Shown here one piece after another: positions 17,229-26,900 of a stretch of DNA of 64,000 nucleotides. This stretch comes from Pelomonas candidula (lineage in GTDB: Bacteria; Pseudomonadota; Gammaproteobacteria; Burkholderiales; Burkholderiaceae_C). The position numbers and the translations under genes are program-made. Every line of letters starts with the position of its first letter. The first letter of the stretch is position 1. The stretch is taken from assembly GCF_043555985.1 (NCBI RefSeq), contig NZ_JBIGIC010000015.1:62001-126000 (forward strand), given 5' to 3'. A model generated the notes under the pieces. The model had not been told where the DNA came from. It did not search any database and saw only the letters and a program-made list of their open reading frames with translations.

Positions 17229-17903
17229 TCAGGCTTGGGGCCGCACGCTGAGGCGAAAGCGCATGGGTTGGGAGAGGGCCAGCGCCGGGGGCGGTGGCAG
17301 CTTGAACTGGCGGCGGGTTTCGTCGAGCGCACTGCGCAGCGCGGTGTCGTTGCCGTCGTTGCCGCTGGGGCTCAGCTCGAAGCGCTGGATGCCGCCGTCC
17401 TTGTCCAGCCAGATGGAGAACGTCGCGGTCAGCTGCTCGGCATCGGCCTTCAGGTGGCGCTCGATCTCGCTTTGCAGCAGCTGGCGCGCGGCGTTGGCGT
17501 AGAAGCGTTCCTGCGCGCGGTCGGCCGCGTTGCCGCTCGGACCGCCGCCGCCGGTCGTCGGCGCGCCGCCGGCGTAGTCCTTGGCGACGTTGCCCGCCGC
17601 GAAGGCGCTGGGACCATCGCCGGCGGCGCCTTCCATCTTGATCGCCTCGGCCGGCTTGGGCGCCTCGACCTGCTTGATCTGCTCCTCGCGCATGACCTGC
17701 TTGGGCTCTTCCTTCGGCGGCTCGGGCTTCTTCTCTTCCTTGGGCGGAGGCGGCGGGGGCGGTGGCGTGTCGGGCAGGATGGCGATCTTGGCGACCTGGC
17801 GCTTGGGCGCCTCGGCCTTCATGTGCGTGACGCCCCACCACACGGCGATGCCCACCAGCACGAAGCCGATGGCGACGAGGATCTTGACGTGCAAGGCCTT
17901 CAT
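17229..17903 (-). CDS. tonB: TonB-family energy transducer
   Basis: 224 residues. An N-terminal membrane anchor (residues about 8-26) is followed by a Pro/Lys/Glu-rich periplasmic spanner (PDTPPPPPPPPKEEKKPEPP at about 44-63). A Gly-rich linker comes next, then a C-terminal TonB/TolA-like domain from about residue 130 containing TFSIWLDKDGGIQRFELSPS. TonB carries proton-motive force from ExbB/ExbD across the periplasm to an outer-membrane partner. The start lies one base after the exbD stop. No classical TonB-dependent receptor lies in the window; the nearest outer-membrane proteins are the putative porin just downstream and the TpsB transporter. Confidence 0.9.
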   Translation of the reverse strand: MKALHVKILVAIGFVLVGIAVWWGVTHMKAEAPKRQVAKIAILPDTPPPPPPPPKEEKKPEPPKEEPKQVMREEQIKQVEAPKPAEAIKMEGAAGDGPSAFAAGNVAKDYAGGAPTTGGGGPSGNAADRAQERFYANAARQLLQSEIERHLKADAEQLTATFSIWLDKDGGIQRFELSPSGNDGNDTALRSALDETRRQFKLPPPPALALSQPMRFRLSVRPQA

Positions 17904-17904
17904 G

Positions 17905-18306
17905 TCAGGTCCCGATCCGGCTCGTCACCAGGCCCATGTTCACGCCCAGCTTGTTGCACAGGTCGATGACGGCGACGACGCTGGCGTACTGCGTGCGCGC
18001 ATCGCCCTTGATGGCGACGGACATCTGTGCGTCGCGTTGCTTCGCGGCGTCGAGCTGCGTTTCCAGCTCCGCCAGGCTCACGCCGACGCCGTTCAGCAGC
18101 ACACCGCCATCGGGCATGACCTGCACGATCTTCAGCTCGTGCTTCTCCGTGCTGGGCTTGTTGCTGGGTTTGGGCATGGTGATGCTCAGGCCTTGCACGC
18201 TGGCAGTGGTCATCAGGATGAAGACGACCAGCAGCACATAGGCGAGGTCGAGCATCGGCGTGACGTTGATGCTGTCGTAGGGTTTGGCGTCCTGGTTGAC
18301 TTGCAT
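17905..18306 (-). CDS. exbD: ExbD/TolR biopolymer transport protein (second copy)
   Basis: 133 residues with a single transmembrane segment beginning INVTPMLDLAYVLLVVFILM. The Asp in PMLDLAY is the proton-path residue of ExbD/TolR. A periplasmic domain follows. The start MQVNQDAKPYD is set by homology with the paralogue at 18687-19097, which shares the PYD-INVTPMLDLAYVLLVVF block. The upstream extension would be translated from repeat DNA. It is separated from that paralogue by 380 bp of inverted-repeat mosaic and sits one base from tonB. Two different ExbDs with one ExbB suggest a heteromeric stator. Confidence 0.92.
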   Translation of the reverse strand: MQVNQDAKPYDSINVTPMLDLAYVLLVVFILMTTASVQGLSITMPKPSNKPSTEKHELKIVQVMPDGGVLLNGVGVSLAELETQLDAAKQRDAQMSVAIKGDARTQYASVVAVIDLCNKLGVNMGLVTSRIGT

Positions 18307-18686
18307 GTCAGGCGCTCCGCGGTGGGTTTGGGTTAGCGCCGAGGCCCAGCCGGGAGGTCGCCCCGGCGGGCGACCTACTTTGGCTTCGCCGAAACCTTCG
18401 GTTTTCTTGTGTCGACAAGAAAGTAGGCAAAGAAGCGACCCCCGACCGCCCCGCCCCTGCGGGGTTCCCGAGGAACACAAGCCCCGAAGCCCCGCGCCGA
18501 ACTCGCTCCGCTACGCTCTGCTCAAACAGGCGTCGCGAGTCAGTTCTTGAGGCGAGCTGCGCTCGCGGGCTTCGGGGCTTGTGTTCCTCGGCGGGGCTCA
18601 AGGGGGGAAGATAAATACCTCGATGCGAACGGCTTCCGGGCTTGGCGATGGAGGTTCTCGTGGGGCGACGAAGCAGCTTGCTCATG
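18307..18686. repeat. Inverted-repeat mosaic between the two exbD genes
   Basis: This 380-bp stretch has no credible gene. It contains a hairpin GGTCGCCC-N4-GGGCGACC (18356-18375), then a CTACTTT/AAAGTAG pair enclosing TTCTTGT-GTCG-ACAAGAA near 18370-18427. A perfect 25-bp inverted repeat follows, with arms 18468-18492 and 18567-18591, beginning CCGAGGAACACAAGCCCCGA. The arms enclose about 75 bp that include cgctccgctacgctctgc-type sequence. This resembles mosaic intergenic repeats I associate with Burkholderiales genomes. No transposase is encoded, so any mobility would need help in trans. It may affect expression of the downstream exbD and tonB. Confidence 0.75.
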
Positions 18687-19097
18687 TCAGCTCCCCGCCC
18701 GCTTGGTGACCAACCCGATCTCGGTGATGTCCAGCTTCTTGGCCACCTCCAGCACCTGCATCACCTTGTCGTACTGCGCCGCCGCGTCTGCCTTCAGCAC
18801 GACGGGCAGTGACGGGTTGGCCGACTTGTACTGGGCCAGCGACGTGCGCAACTGCTCCATGTCCACGGGGTAAGCGTCCAGGTACACGCCGCCATCCGCC
18901 GTGATCGTGATCGCGCGCGTCTGTGGCTTGGCCAGGTTGTTGGCCGCCATCGTCTCGGGGGACTTCACCTTCACGCCCTGCACCGATGCCGTCGTCAGGA
19001 TGATGAAGACGACCAGCAACACGTACGCGAGGTCCAGCATCGGCGTGACGTTGATGTCGTCGTAGGGCTGGTTGTCACTCTTGATGTCACCGGCCAT
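18687..19097 (-). CDS. exbD: ExbD/TolR biopolymer transport protein (first copy)
   Basis: 136 residues. A short cytoplasmic N-terminus (MAGDIKSDNQPYDD) leads into one transmembrane helix with the conserved Asp (INVTPMLDLAYVLLVVFIIL). The periplasmic part carries ITITADGGVYLDAYPV, as in other ExbD/TolR proteins. The chosen start avoids a longer in-frame reading that would be translated entirely from the upstream hairpin repeat. It follows the ExbB-fusion gene by 144 bp, and that spacer is filled by the repeat. The protein differs clearly from the second ExbD in its periplasmic half, which suggests distinct roles rather than a recent duplication. Confidence 0.92.
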   Translation of the reverse strand: MAGDIKSDNQPYDDINVTPMLDLAYVLLVVFIILTTASVQGVKVKSPETMAANNLAKPQTRAITITADGGVYLDAYPVDMEQLRTSLAQYKSANPSLPVVLKADAAAQYDKVMQVLEVAKKLDITEIGLVTKRAGS

Positions 19098-19112
19098 GGC
19101 GATCGCCTCCGT

Positions 19113-19209
19113 TTTCGGGCCGAGCGCTGGGCCGCTCCCGAGCCGGCCCGCCAGGGCGATGTGCATGCGGCTCGATGCCGCATGCATCGCCGTCCCCTTG
19201 GGGGACCGG
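19113..19209 (-). repeat. Hairpin-rich intergenic repeat, copy B (exbB-exbD spacer)
   Basis: Read on the minus strand this is a close match to 57491-57592: a GGTCCCC/GGGGACC-type dyad, a 15-bp stem hairpin (19155-19191), then a GC-rich block ending CGCTCGGCCCGAAA. The long stem carries a two-base CA bulge at the same place as in the other copy. Where the two copies differ within the stem, both arms change together (CTTGCGGC/GCCGCAAG against CATGCGGC/GCCGCATG). Confidence 0.8.
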
Positions 19210-19241
19210 CCAACGTACTCGTTGGACGAGGGGCTTCATGT

Positions 19242-20930
19242 TCAGGGAGCGCCGTACAGCTCTGCAACGCGGGTGATGAACTCGTCGATGAAGATCTGCA
19301 TGTCCGATGTCGCGTTCTTGATCTGCGACGCCAGCCAGTTGTAGCCAAAGAGGGCAGGGATCGCGACGCCCAGGCCGGCGACGGTCGCCAGCAGCGCGGC
19401 AGCAATGCCCGGGGCGATGGCGTTCACGTTCACGTCGCCCGCCGCCGCGATGGCGGCGAAGGTGATCATCACGCCCACCACCGTACCCAGCAGGCCCAGG
19501 AAGGGGCCGCCCGAGATGGCGATGGTCAGCAGCACCATGCCCGAGTTCAGCTGCGCGTTCTCGCGCACGTAGTCGGCATCGACCGAAGCCTTCACCGCGT
19601 CCAGCGACGCGCCCGACAGCGGCTTGGCACCGGCCTCGCCGACCTTGCGCTTGGCCAGCTCGCGCACGCCGGCCTGGTAGAGGCGGTAGATGGGCGAGGC
19701 CGGATGCGGCGCGTGCGTCTCCAGCTTCAGCAGCTCCTCGTCGGCCTCGCGGAACTTCAGCACGAAGCTGCGGTTGGCCTTGGCGACCCGGTTGACCAGC
19801 AGGCTCTTCGTCACCATGACCCAGGCCGCGATGGCGAACATGACGCCCAGGATGCCGATGACGGCCCAGGCATCCGGCGTCAGGTTCTTGACGAGGATGC
19901 CCATGTAGCCGTGGCTCTCGCCGCCTTCGGCTTCGGCGCTGTCCTTGGCCTCGCGCGTGGACGCGACCAGCTTGCTTTCGGCCCCCTGTGCGCCGGCGGC
20001 GACGGCAATCCAGTCGGCGCTGCGCAGCGCGGCGGCCACCTGCACCTCGTCCATCAGCCCGTGCGCGCCCTCGCCCAGCGCCAGGCTGCTGCCCAGCGCC
20101 GGCGTGGCGAGGTCGCCCTGCGCGACCTGCGCGCCGCTGACGAACAGCGTCGCCTTGCCCAGGCCCAGCCGCAGCGCGACCTGCGTCCAGCGCGCCACCG
20201 GCACGTCGCCGCCGGACACCTCGGCCTTGTCCGCGCGGGCGACGAGCTTGCCGCCGTTCAGGCCCAGCGTCAGCCCGCCCCAGTGCAGCAGCGTCGCGCG
20301 CTGCACGTCGTCGAGCTTGATCCACAGGCTGACGGTCAGCTGGTTGCCCGCGTCGACGACGGGCTTGTCGGACAGCGCGTAGACGATGGCCTCGCCGCCC
20401 AGCTTGGCGCTTGTGGCCAGCAGGCCGTTGGGCTCGGTGACCAGCGTGCCCTGTGGCTTCACGGCGCCCAGTTGGTCGCCGCCCGCCGGCTTGTCGCTGA
20501 AGTGCAGCGCGATGACGGTTGCGGCATCAAACCCGCTGGCGTCGCCTTCCGCGGCGGCCTTGGCATTGCCGCCGTAGACGTAGAAGACGTTCTTGTCGGT
20601 GCCAGGCAGCACGCTGGGCAGTTGCACCCACAGCACGGCCAGCTCGTTGACGCTGTCAAAGCGCTCGACGCTGAACTTCAGCGGCGTCTTGTCGTCACCG
20701 GCGACGACGCGCAGGTCGCTGCCGTCCTCCTTGGCGGCCGTGAAGTCGAAGTTGCCGCTGTGCAGGCGCACAGCCACGGCCACACCGCTCGCGGCTTCCT
20801 TCGTCTCCAGCCCCTGGGCCGACGTGTTCAGCGTGATCTTGGCGCGCTCGCTCCAGTCGGCGTTCCACCACGCGTGGGCGGTGGCCGGCAGCAGCGTGGC
20901 CAGGAGAAGTGCGGTGAGTGCTTTGCGCAT
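19242..20930 (-). CDS. exbB: ExbB/MotA-TolQ proton-channel protein fused to DUF2341 and LamG-like domains
   Basis: 562 residues. A signal peptide ends at AHA20. A DUF2341-type domain starting WWNADWSERAKITLNT spans about 21-130. A concanavalin A/LamG-like domain covers about 190-315, ending in the typical GLMDEVQVAAALRSADWIA. Then come a transmembrane helix at about 353-378, a cytoplasmic loop, and the MotA/TolQ/ExbB core with two helices (about 464-496, containing SGGPFLGLLGTVVGVMITF, and 503-532). Plain ExbB has about 240 residues and lacks the 330-residue exported front, which should lie in the periplasm. That could let the stator sense or bind glycan or the adhesin. It lies 19 bp downstream of tpsA and heads the ExbD-ExbD-TonB run. 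Confidence 0.9.
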   Translation of the reverse strand: MRKALTALLLATLLPATAHAWWNADWSERAKITLNTSAQGLETKEAASGVAVAVRLHSGNFDFTAAKEDGSDLRVVAGDDKTPLKFSVERFDSVNELAVLWVQLPSVLPGTDKNVFYVYGGNAKAAAEGDASGFDAATVIALHFSDKPAGGDQLGAVKPQGTLVTEPNGLLATSAKLGGEAIVYALSDKPVVDAGNQLTVSLWIKLDDVQRATLLHWGGLTLGLNGGKLVARADKAEVSGGDVPVARWTQVALRLGLGKATLFVSGAQVAQGDLATPALGSSLALGEGAHGLMDEVQVAAALRSADWIAVAAGAQGAESKLVASTREAKDSAEAEGGESHGYMGILVKNLTPDAWAVIGILGVMFAIAAWVMVTKSLLVNRVAKANRSFVLKFREADEELLKLETHAPHPASPIYRLYQAGVRELAKRKVGEAGAKPLSGASLDAVKASVDADYVRENAQLNSGMVLLTIAISGGPFLGLLGTVVGVMITFAAIAAAGDVNVNAIAPGIAAALLATVAGLGVAIPALFGYNWLASQIKNATSDMQIFIDEFITRVAELYGAP

Positions 20931-20949
20931 GTTGTGGTCTTTCGGGAAA

Positions 20950-23900
20950 TCAGGAGCTGCCGAAGCCGAGGAACTCGAGCAGCAGGTTGCGGCGCCGGCG
21001 GCGGCGCTCGTCCTTGTCCTTGTCGGCATCGGCCACGGCGGCGGCCTGGGCGGCGCCGGTGGGTGTCGTCGGTACGGTGATGGGCACCGACAGCGGCACG
21101 TCGGCCGTCGCGCCGGCGCGCGTGCCCGACACCTGGATGTCGTTCGCGTTGACCAGCCGCTCCGCGCCGAGGAAGGCGTTGCCCTTGGAGCGGATGCCGG
21201 CCTCGCCGGCGTTGATCTCGCCGGTGGGCGCGTAGAGGTCCAGGTCGTTGCCGGCCGACAGCACGGCAATGCCCGAGCCGCTGAACGAGCCCGAGGTGTC
21301 GAAGACGAGGTTGCCGTTCGCGTCCAGCCGCAACACGGGCGCGGGCGCGCCGGTCACGGTCTTGGCACCACGGCCCGCGTCGATGTTGCCGGCCGACGAC
21401 CACATCAGCAGGCTGCCCTGGCCGATCGTGAACACGCGCGACTGGTTGACGTCGAAGTTCTGCGCGACGACGGCCGACACGTCGCCACCGTTGACGGTCA
21501 CGATACCCAGCTCCGTGGCGGATTTGCTGCCTGCCGTCACCTCGCCGGCATTGACGCCGCCGCCCGGGTTGACGAGCGTGATGTCGGCGTTCTGCAGCGT
21601 CTTGATCTGGCTCTTGGGCATGCGCACCTGGCCCATCGGTCGCGCGGTCGAGTCGCCCAGCGGGAACAGCAGGTTGATGGCCTGGTAGCCGCGTGCGTAG
21701 GCGGCCCAGCGCTCGTCGCCGTCCAGCACCGCGGCGGCGCGGCCCGCGCTGCGCAGTTCGCCGACGAGCACGCGGTTCAGCCACGGGATCTGCCGCTCCA
21801 GCGGCAAGGCTTCGAAGCGGCGCAGCGTGTCCGCCGCGTCCACGCCACGCTGGCCGCCCATCAGCGCCACGTAGTCGGCCAGCTTGGCGAGGTCCGCCGT
21901 CGCGGCCAGCTGCGCCAGGGCCGACGCGCGTGCGGTCGCGGTCTGCGCGGCCAGGCCGTTCATCAGCACGCGGCTGACCAGCAGCGACTGCTGCGCGCTG
22001 CTCAGGCTGCCGGACTGCTTGAGCGCGGCGTCGTCGCTGAGTGCGGACCAGGCCGGCTGCAGCAGGCTGGTCTGCCTGGCGATTTCGGCGGTGACGGCCG
22101 GGTCGTCCGCCGTCTTGCCCAGCAGCGCGGCGACGCGTGCCTGCTGGTCGCCGGCCTCGGCCCGCGCCGGCTGGGCGCGCACCTGCTCGGCCACGAGGTG
22201 GTCCACCACCGCCGCGCCGTACTTCTGCCGCAGCAGGTCCAGCTGCTGCGTCGGCGACGCGGCGTCGAACGCCGCGGCCGTGCCGCTGCCGCCCAGCAGC
22301 GCCCAGGCCTGGCCCAGCTTGCCCGCCAGGCCTGAAGCGCCCAGCACCTGGAAGCCCGCGGCGCTGGCCTGTGCGTAGTCTTCGCCATCGGCGCCGAGGC
22401 CGGCCACGACGGTCAGCCGCGTGCCGCCCTCGGGCAGCAGCGCGCTGTTGGACAGGTTGCCGCGCGCGACGATGCCGGTGCTGTCGCCCAGGTCCACGTC
22501 GCGGCCGGCCAGCACGAGCAGGTCGCCGGGGCCGGCGATCTCCAGGCCGGTGGCGCTGGTGATGCGGAAATCGCGCCCGGCCTGCAGCAGCGTCAGCTCG
22601 CTGGCCGCGCCGCTGCCGGCGGGCTGTTGCTGCACGCCGAGGTTGGACACGCGCACGTCGCGCCCGGCCACCGCCGTCAGCGGCCGCGCCGAGACGAGGT
22701 TGTCGAGCTCGACGTCGCCATCGCTCGACAGCAGCATCACCGGCGAGCGGTTGCTCTGGTCCAGCTGAGCCTGGCCCAGCGTGTTGCGTGTCAGGCGCTG
22801 CGCCTCGGGCAGCGTCGTGTCGGCCAGCTCGGGCATCGACGCCGCGGCCGGTGCCTGTGCGGCGCCCAGTGCGAGCACCTGCAGGCCGTTCACGTTGACC
22901 CCGTCGCGACCGGCGATCCACGTGCGCGCCTGCAGCGGGTCGGCCGCCGTGCTCCATTGCCACAGGTTGCCGGCCGTCACGCTGCCGGACGGCGCCAGCA
23001 GGCGGACATCCACCGGCGCGACCTTGCCCGGGTCGGTCCTGCCGCCATAGCTGGGGGGCAGTGGCTGCGCGGAGCCCAGGTAGCTCACCGACCCCGCCGC
23101 GCTCTGCACCAGCAGTTCGCTGCTGGCGTCCAGCATCGGCGTGGCCAGGCCTTCGCCCTGGGCGGCCTTGTTGTCGTTGGAGGGCAGCGCCAGCGCGAAG
23201 TTGCGGGCACTGGCCACCGTCGCGTCGCCGCCGGCCTGCACGCGCAACGCGCCGTTCTGGTAGATCAGCTGCAGGCCCGGGTCCGCCGAGGTGGCATCCA
23301 CCTGCGTGCGCACGGAGCCGCCGGCCGACACGTCCACGCCGCGCGAGGCCATCAACTGGCCGCTGACGACGTCGCGCCCGGCGCCTACGACCACGCTGCC
23401 GCCGCCGAACTGCTGCAGGCCACGGGGCAGGTCGCTGCTGGTGGCGTTGGTGCTGTCGGCCAGGAAGCCCGAGCTGACAGCCACCGCGTGTACCTGCACC
23501 GCGTCACGGCCGGCCCGCACCAGCACCGAGCCGCCGCCGAACGTGGCGACGCCCTGGTTGAACAGGTCGCTGCGTGCATACCAGGCCACCGTGCCGTCCA
23601 TGACGCCCTGGGCACGCCACATCCAGTCGGTCGCGTAGAGCTGCGTGGCGGTGGCGGCCTTGCCCACCACGTCGCGCCCGGCCGTCAGCCGGACGGCGCC
23701 GCCACCCTGCGTGAACGGCAGCAGGCCCGACGTGTCCAGCGCCGGCGCGAGGTTCTCGAACAGCGACGCGTAGGGCGTTGTCGGCAGCGCGTCGGGTGTG
23801 TCCGGTGCCGGCGCGGGGCTGGGGGACGGGCTCGGTGAAGGACTCGGTGAAGGGCCGGGCGCCGGCGTTGGGCTGGGCGCGGGGGAAGGCGAGGGTCCGG

Positions 23901-26900
23901 GCGTCGGCGCGGCGCCGGGCGGCGGCGGTGGCAGGGTGTCGCCGGTGGTTGCGCCATTGCCGTCCGATGGCGTGCCGGGCGACGACACGGCCAGCGCCCG
24001 CATCGTCGTGGCGGTGCCGGCCTCGGCGGTCGGAGCCGGTGACGGCGCAGGCGAGGGTGCCGGCGTGCTCGTGACCGGCACACCCAGCGTGGCGATCGTC
24101 GCGCGGCCGTCCAGCCAGACGATGTCCTGCGCCGCGGCCATGTCGATGCGGCCGGTCGTGCTGCGCACCTGTACGGCGCTGCCGCTGGCATCCGCCGTGC
24201 CGATCAGCACCGAGCCGGTCGAGCCGGTGCGCGTGGCCATCGCGTTGGCGCCGTCCAGGTCGGCGCCCGCGATGATGCGGATGCTGCCGGCGCGCGCCGA
24301 CGTGCCGACCCACTCGCCGGCGTTCGTCGGCGACTCGCGCAGGCCCGTGCTCAGCGAGGCCTGCAGCTTCACGTCGCCCGTGGCGCGCAGCGTCAGCGCG
24401 GCCTCGGCGGCGTTCGGTGCGGCGGCGACCTGTGCCGACGTCAGCGTCGGCAGGCGCCAGTCGGCCGTCAGCACGAGGTCGGCCGGCGAGCGGACCTCGA
24501 CACCGGCTCGTACGCGAACCGCAGAGGCCAGGTCGGCCTGGCCGGCCGTCAGCCGGCTCGTGATGCCCTGCGCCGTCTGCAGGTGGTCGCCCATGAAGGC
24601 GTCGTTGTCAGCCACGACCTTGGCCAGGCCCAGCGGGCTGGTCGTCGGCGTGGGAGCGGGGGTAGGCGTGGGGGCCGGGGTTGGCGTCGGAGCCGGTGCG
24701 GGAGTCGGAGTCGGTGTGGGGCTGGGCGTGGGCGACGGCCCGGGGGTGAGCGACGGGCTGGGCGGTTGCGTGCTGCCGGTGGTGGCACCGTTGCCGCCGG
24801 ACGGCGTGGACGCGTCGGCGGTGACGGCCATCGCCTGCGCGCTGACGCGTGCCTGCGAGGTGGCCCGCGCAGCCAGCGGCGGGCTGGGCGGCTGAACGGA
24901 GCCCGTGGTGTCGCCATTGCCGGTGGAGGGCGTCGTGGCTGGTGTCGGTGCCGGCGCCGGGGGCGGTGGCAGCGGTGGCGAAGGCGGCTGCGTGCTGCCG
25001 GTCGTGTCGCCATTGCCGGCGGACGGAGACGTCGGCGTCGGACTTGGGGCCGGGCTTGGGCTGGGCGACGGACTCGGCGAGGGCGACGGGCTGGGGGGCG
25101 GCACCGGTGTCGGTGTCGGCGCAGGTGTGGGTGTGGGTGTGGGCGTCGGAGTTGGCGACGGTGCCGGGGTGGGGGGCAGCGGCGGCGAAGGCGGCTGCGT
25201 GTTGCCGGTGGTGTCGCCATTGCCGGTGGATGGAGATGTTGGTGATGGCGTCGGGCTGGGGGCCGGGCTCGGACTGGGAACGGGATTCGGCGAGGGCGAC
25301 GGTCCGGGCGTTGGCGCCGGGGATGGCGACGGTGTCGGCGTTGGCGTGGGTGCCGGCGATGGTGTCGGTGCGGGCGCCGGAGTCGGCGTCAGCGGTGGCG
25401 AAGGGGGCTGGGTGCTGCCGGTCGTGGCGCCATTGCCGCCGGACGGAGACGTCGGCGACGGAGACGGCGCAGGCGTCGGACTGGGAGCCGGGCTCGGACT
25501 GGGCGACGGGCTAGGCGAGGGCGACGGGCTGGGCGTCGGCACTGGAGATGGCGACGGGGTCGGTGTTGGCGTGGGAGCCGGGCTCGGGCTGGGCGACGGA
25601 CCCGGCGAAGGCGAGGGGCTGGGCGTCGGCGCCGGAGTCGGCGTCAGCGGCGGCGAAGGGGGCTGCGTGCTGCCGGTCGTGGCGCCATTGCCGCCGGACG
25701 GAGACGTCGGCGACGGAGACGGGGATGGGGACGGAGACGGTATGGGCGTCGGACTTGGGGCCGGGCTCGGCGAGGGGCTCGGGCTGGGTGCGGGCGACGG
25801 GCTCGGCGAAGGCGCAGGTGACGGTGACGGTGACGGTGACGGGCTCGGCGAAGGCGAAGGACTCGGCGTCGGAGCGGGCGTCGGCGTCAGCGGCGGCGAC
25901 GGGGGCTGGGTGCTGCCGGTCGTGTTGCCGTTGCCGGCCGAGGGGTTCGTCGGTGATGGCGTGGGGGCCGGCGATGGCGTCGGCGTCAATGGCGGCGACG
26001 GCGGTTGCGTGCTGCCCGTGGTGTCGCCGTTGCCGGTGGACGGTGTCGTCGGTGTGGGTGCAGGGCTCGGGCTGGGCGACGGACTCGGCGTGGGCGTCGG
26101 CGCCGGCGCCGGCGATGGGCTGGGGCTCGGCGACGGACCGGGCGAAGGGCTCGGACTCGGCGAAGGGCTGGGGGCCGGGCTCGGTGTTGGCGTCGGTGTC
26201 GGTGCGGGTGCCGGTGCCGGCACGAGGCCACCCACCAGCGAGTCCACGCCGTCGTAGACCTTGACGGCCTCGATGTCGATGCTGCCGGCCTGCTGGATGC
26301 GGCTCTGCAGCGCGTCGATCCTGACGTCCTGGCCGTCGGTGCGCAGCGCGCGCAGCGACAGCTCGCCGCCGCCGAGGTCGAGGCTGCCGCCCTGCAGGCG
26401 CAGCCAGCCCTGGGCGCTGTTGAAGGCGATGCGGGGCGCGTCGACGGCGCTGCCCGTGCCCGCACTGCGAGCCACGAGGCGGGCGCCGTCGGTGACGGTG
26501 ATGTCCTGCCCAGCGTTGAGCTGCATCTGCCCGCCGCCGCTGCCGGATGCCAGCGCCACGAGTTCGCCGGAGATCGTCAGGTTGCCGGCGTCGCTGCCGA
26601 GGTCCAGGCTGCGGGCGGCCAGCCGCGCACCGGCGGGCAGGGTCTGGTCGCCGCTGCGGTTGCGCACGGCGATCTGCTGCTCGAAGGCGCGCGAGCCGGC
26701 GGCGGCGATGGTGGTGGACAGCGTGCCGAGGTCCACCGCGGCCCGGCTGTCCAGGCTGAGGCTGGCGGCCGCGACGGCGGCGGCGGACGCGCCCGCGCGC
26801 AGCGTGCCGGCGAGCGTGAGGCTGCCGGTGGGCGCGGCCAGGCTGAGGCGGCCAGCATCGCCGTCGCCGGCGCCGGACACGTCCAGTTGCGCCGCGCCGC

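Noticed and set aside
18307..18480. N-terminal extension of the second ExbD into the repeat (frame open from 18480)
   Set aside because: The extension is translated repeat DNA; the ATG at 18306 gives an N-terminus matching the other ExbD.
24640..26222. Possible CRISPR array or tandem satellite in the repeat region
   Set aside because: Units are codon-phased, degenerate and differ in spacing, inside an intact gene; no cas genes.
24905..26257. A 450-residue plus-strand frame of Gly/Asp/Val repeats over the Pro-rich region
   Set aside because: It is the mirror of the PSP/PTP coding tract; no ribosome binding site or known repeat protein, and the minus-strand frame is continuous with the adhesin.
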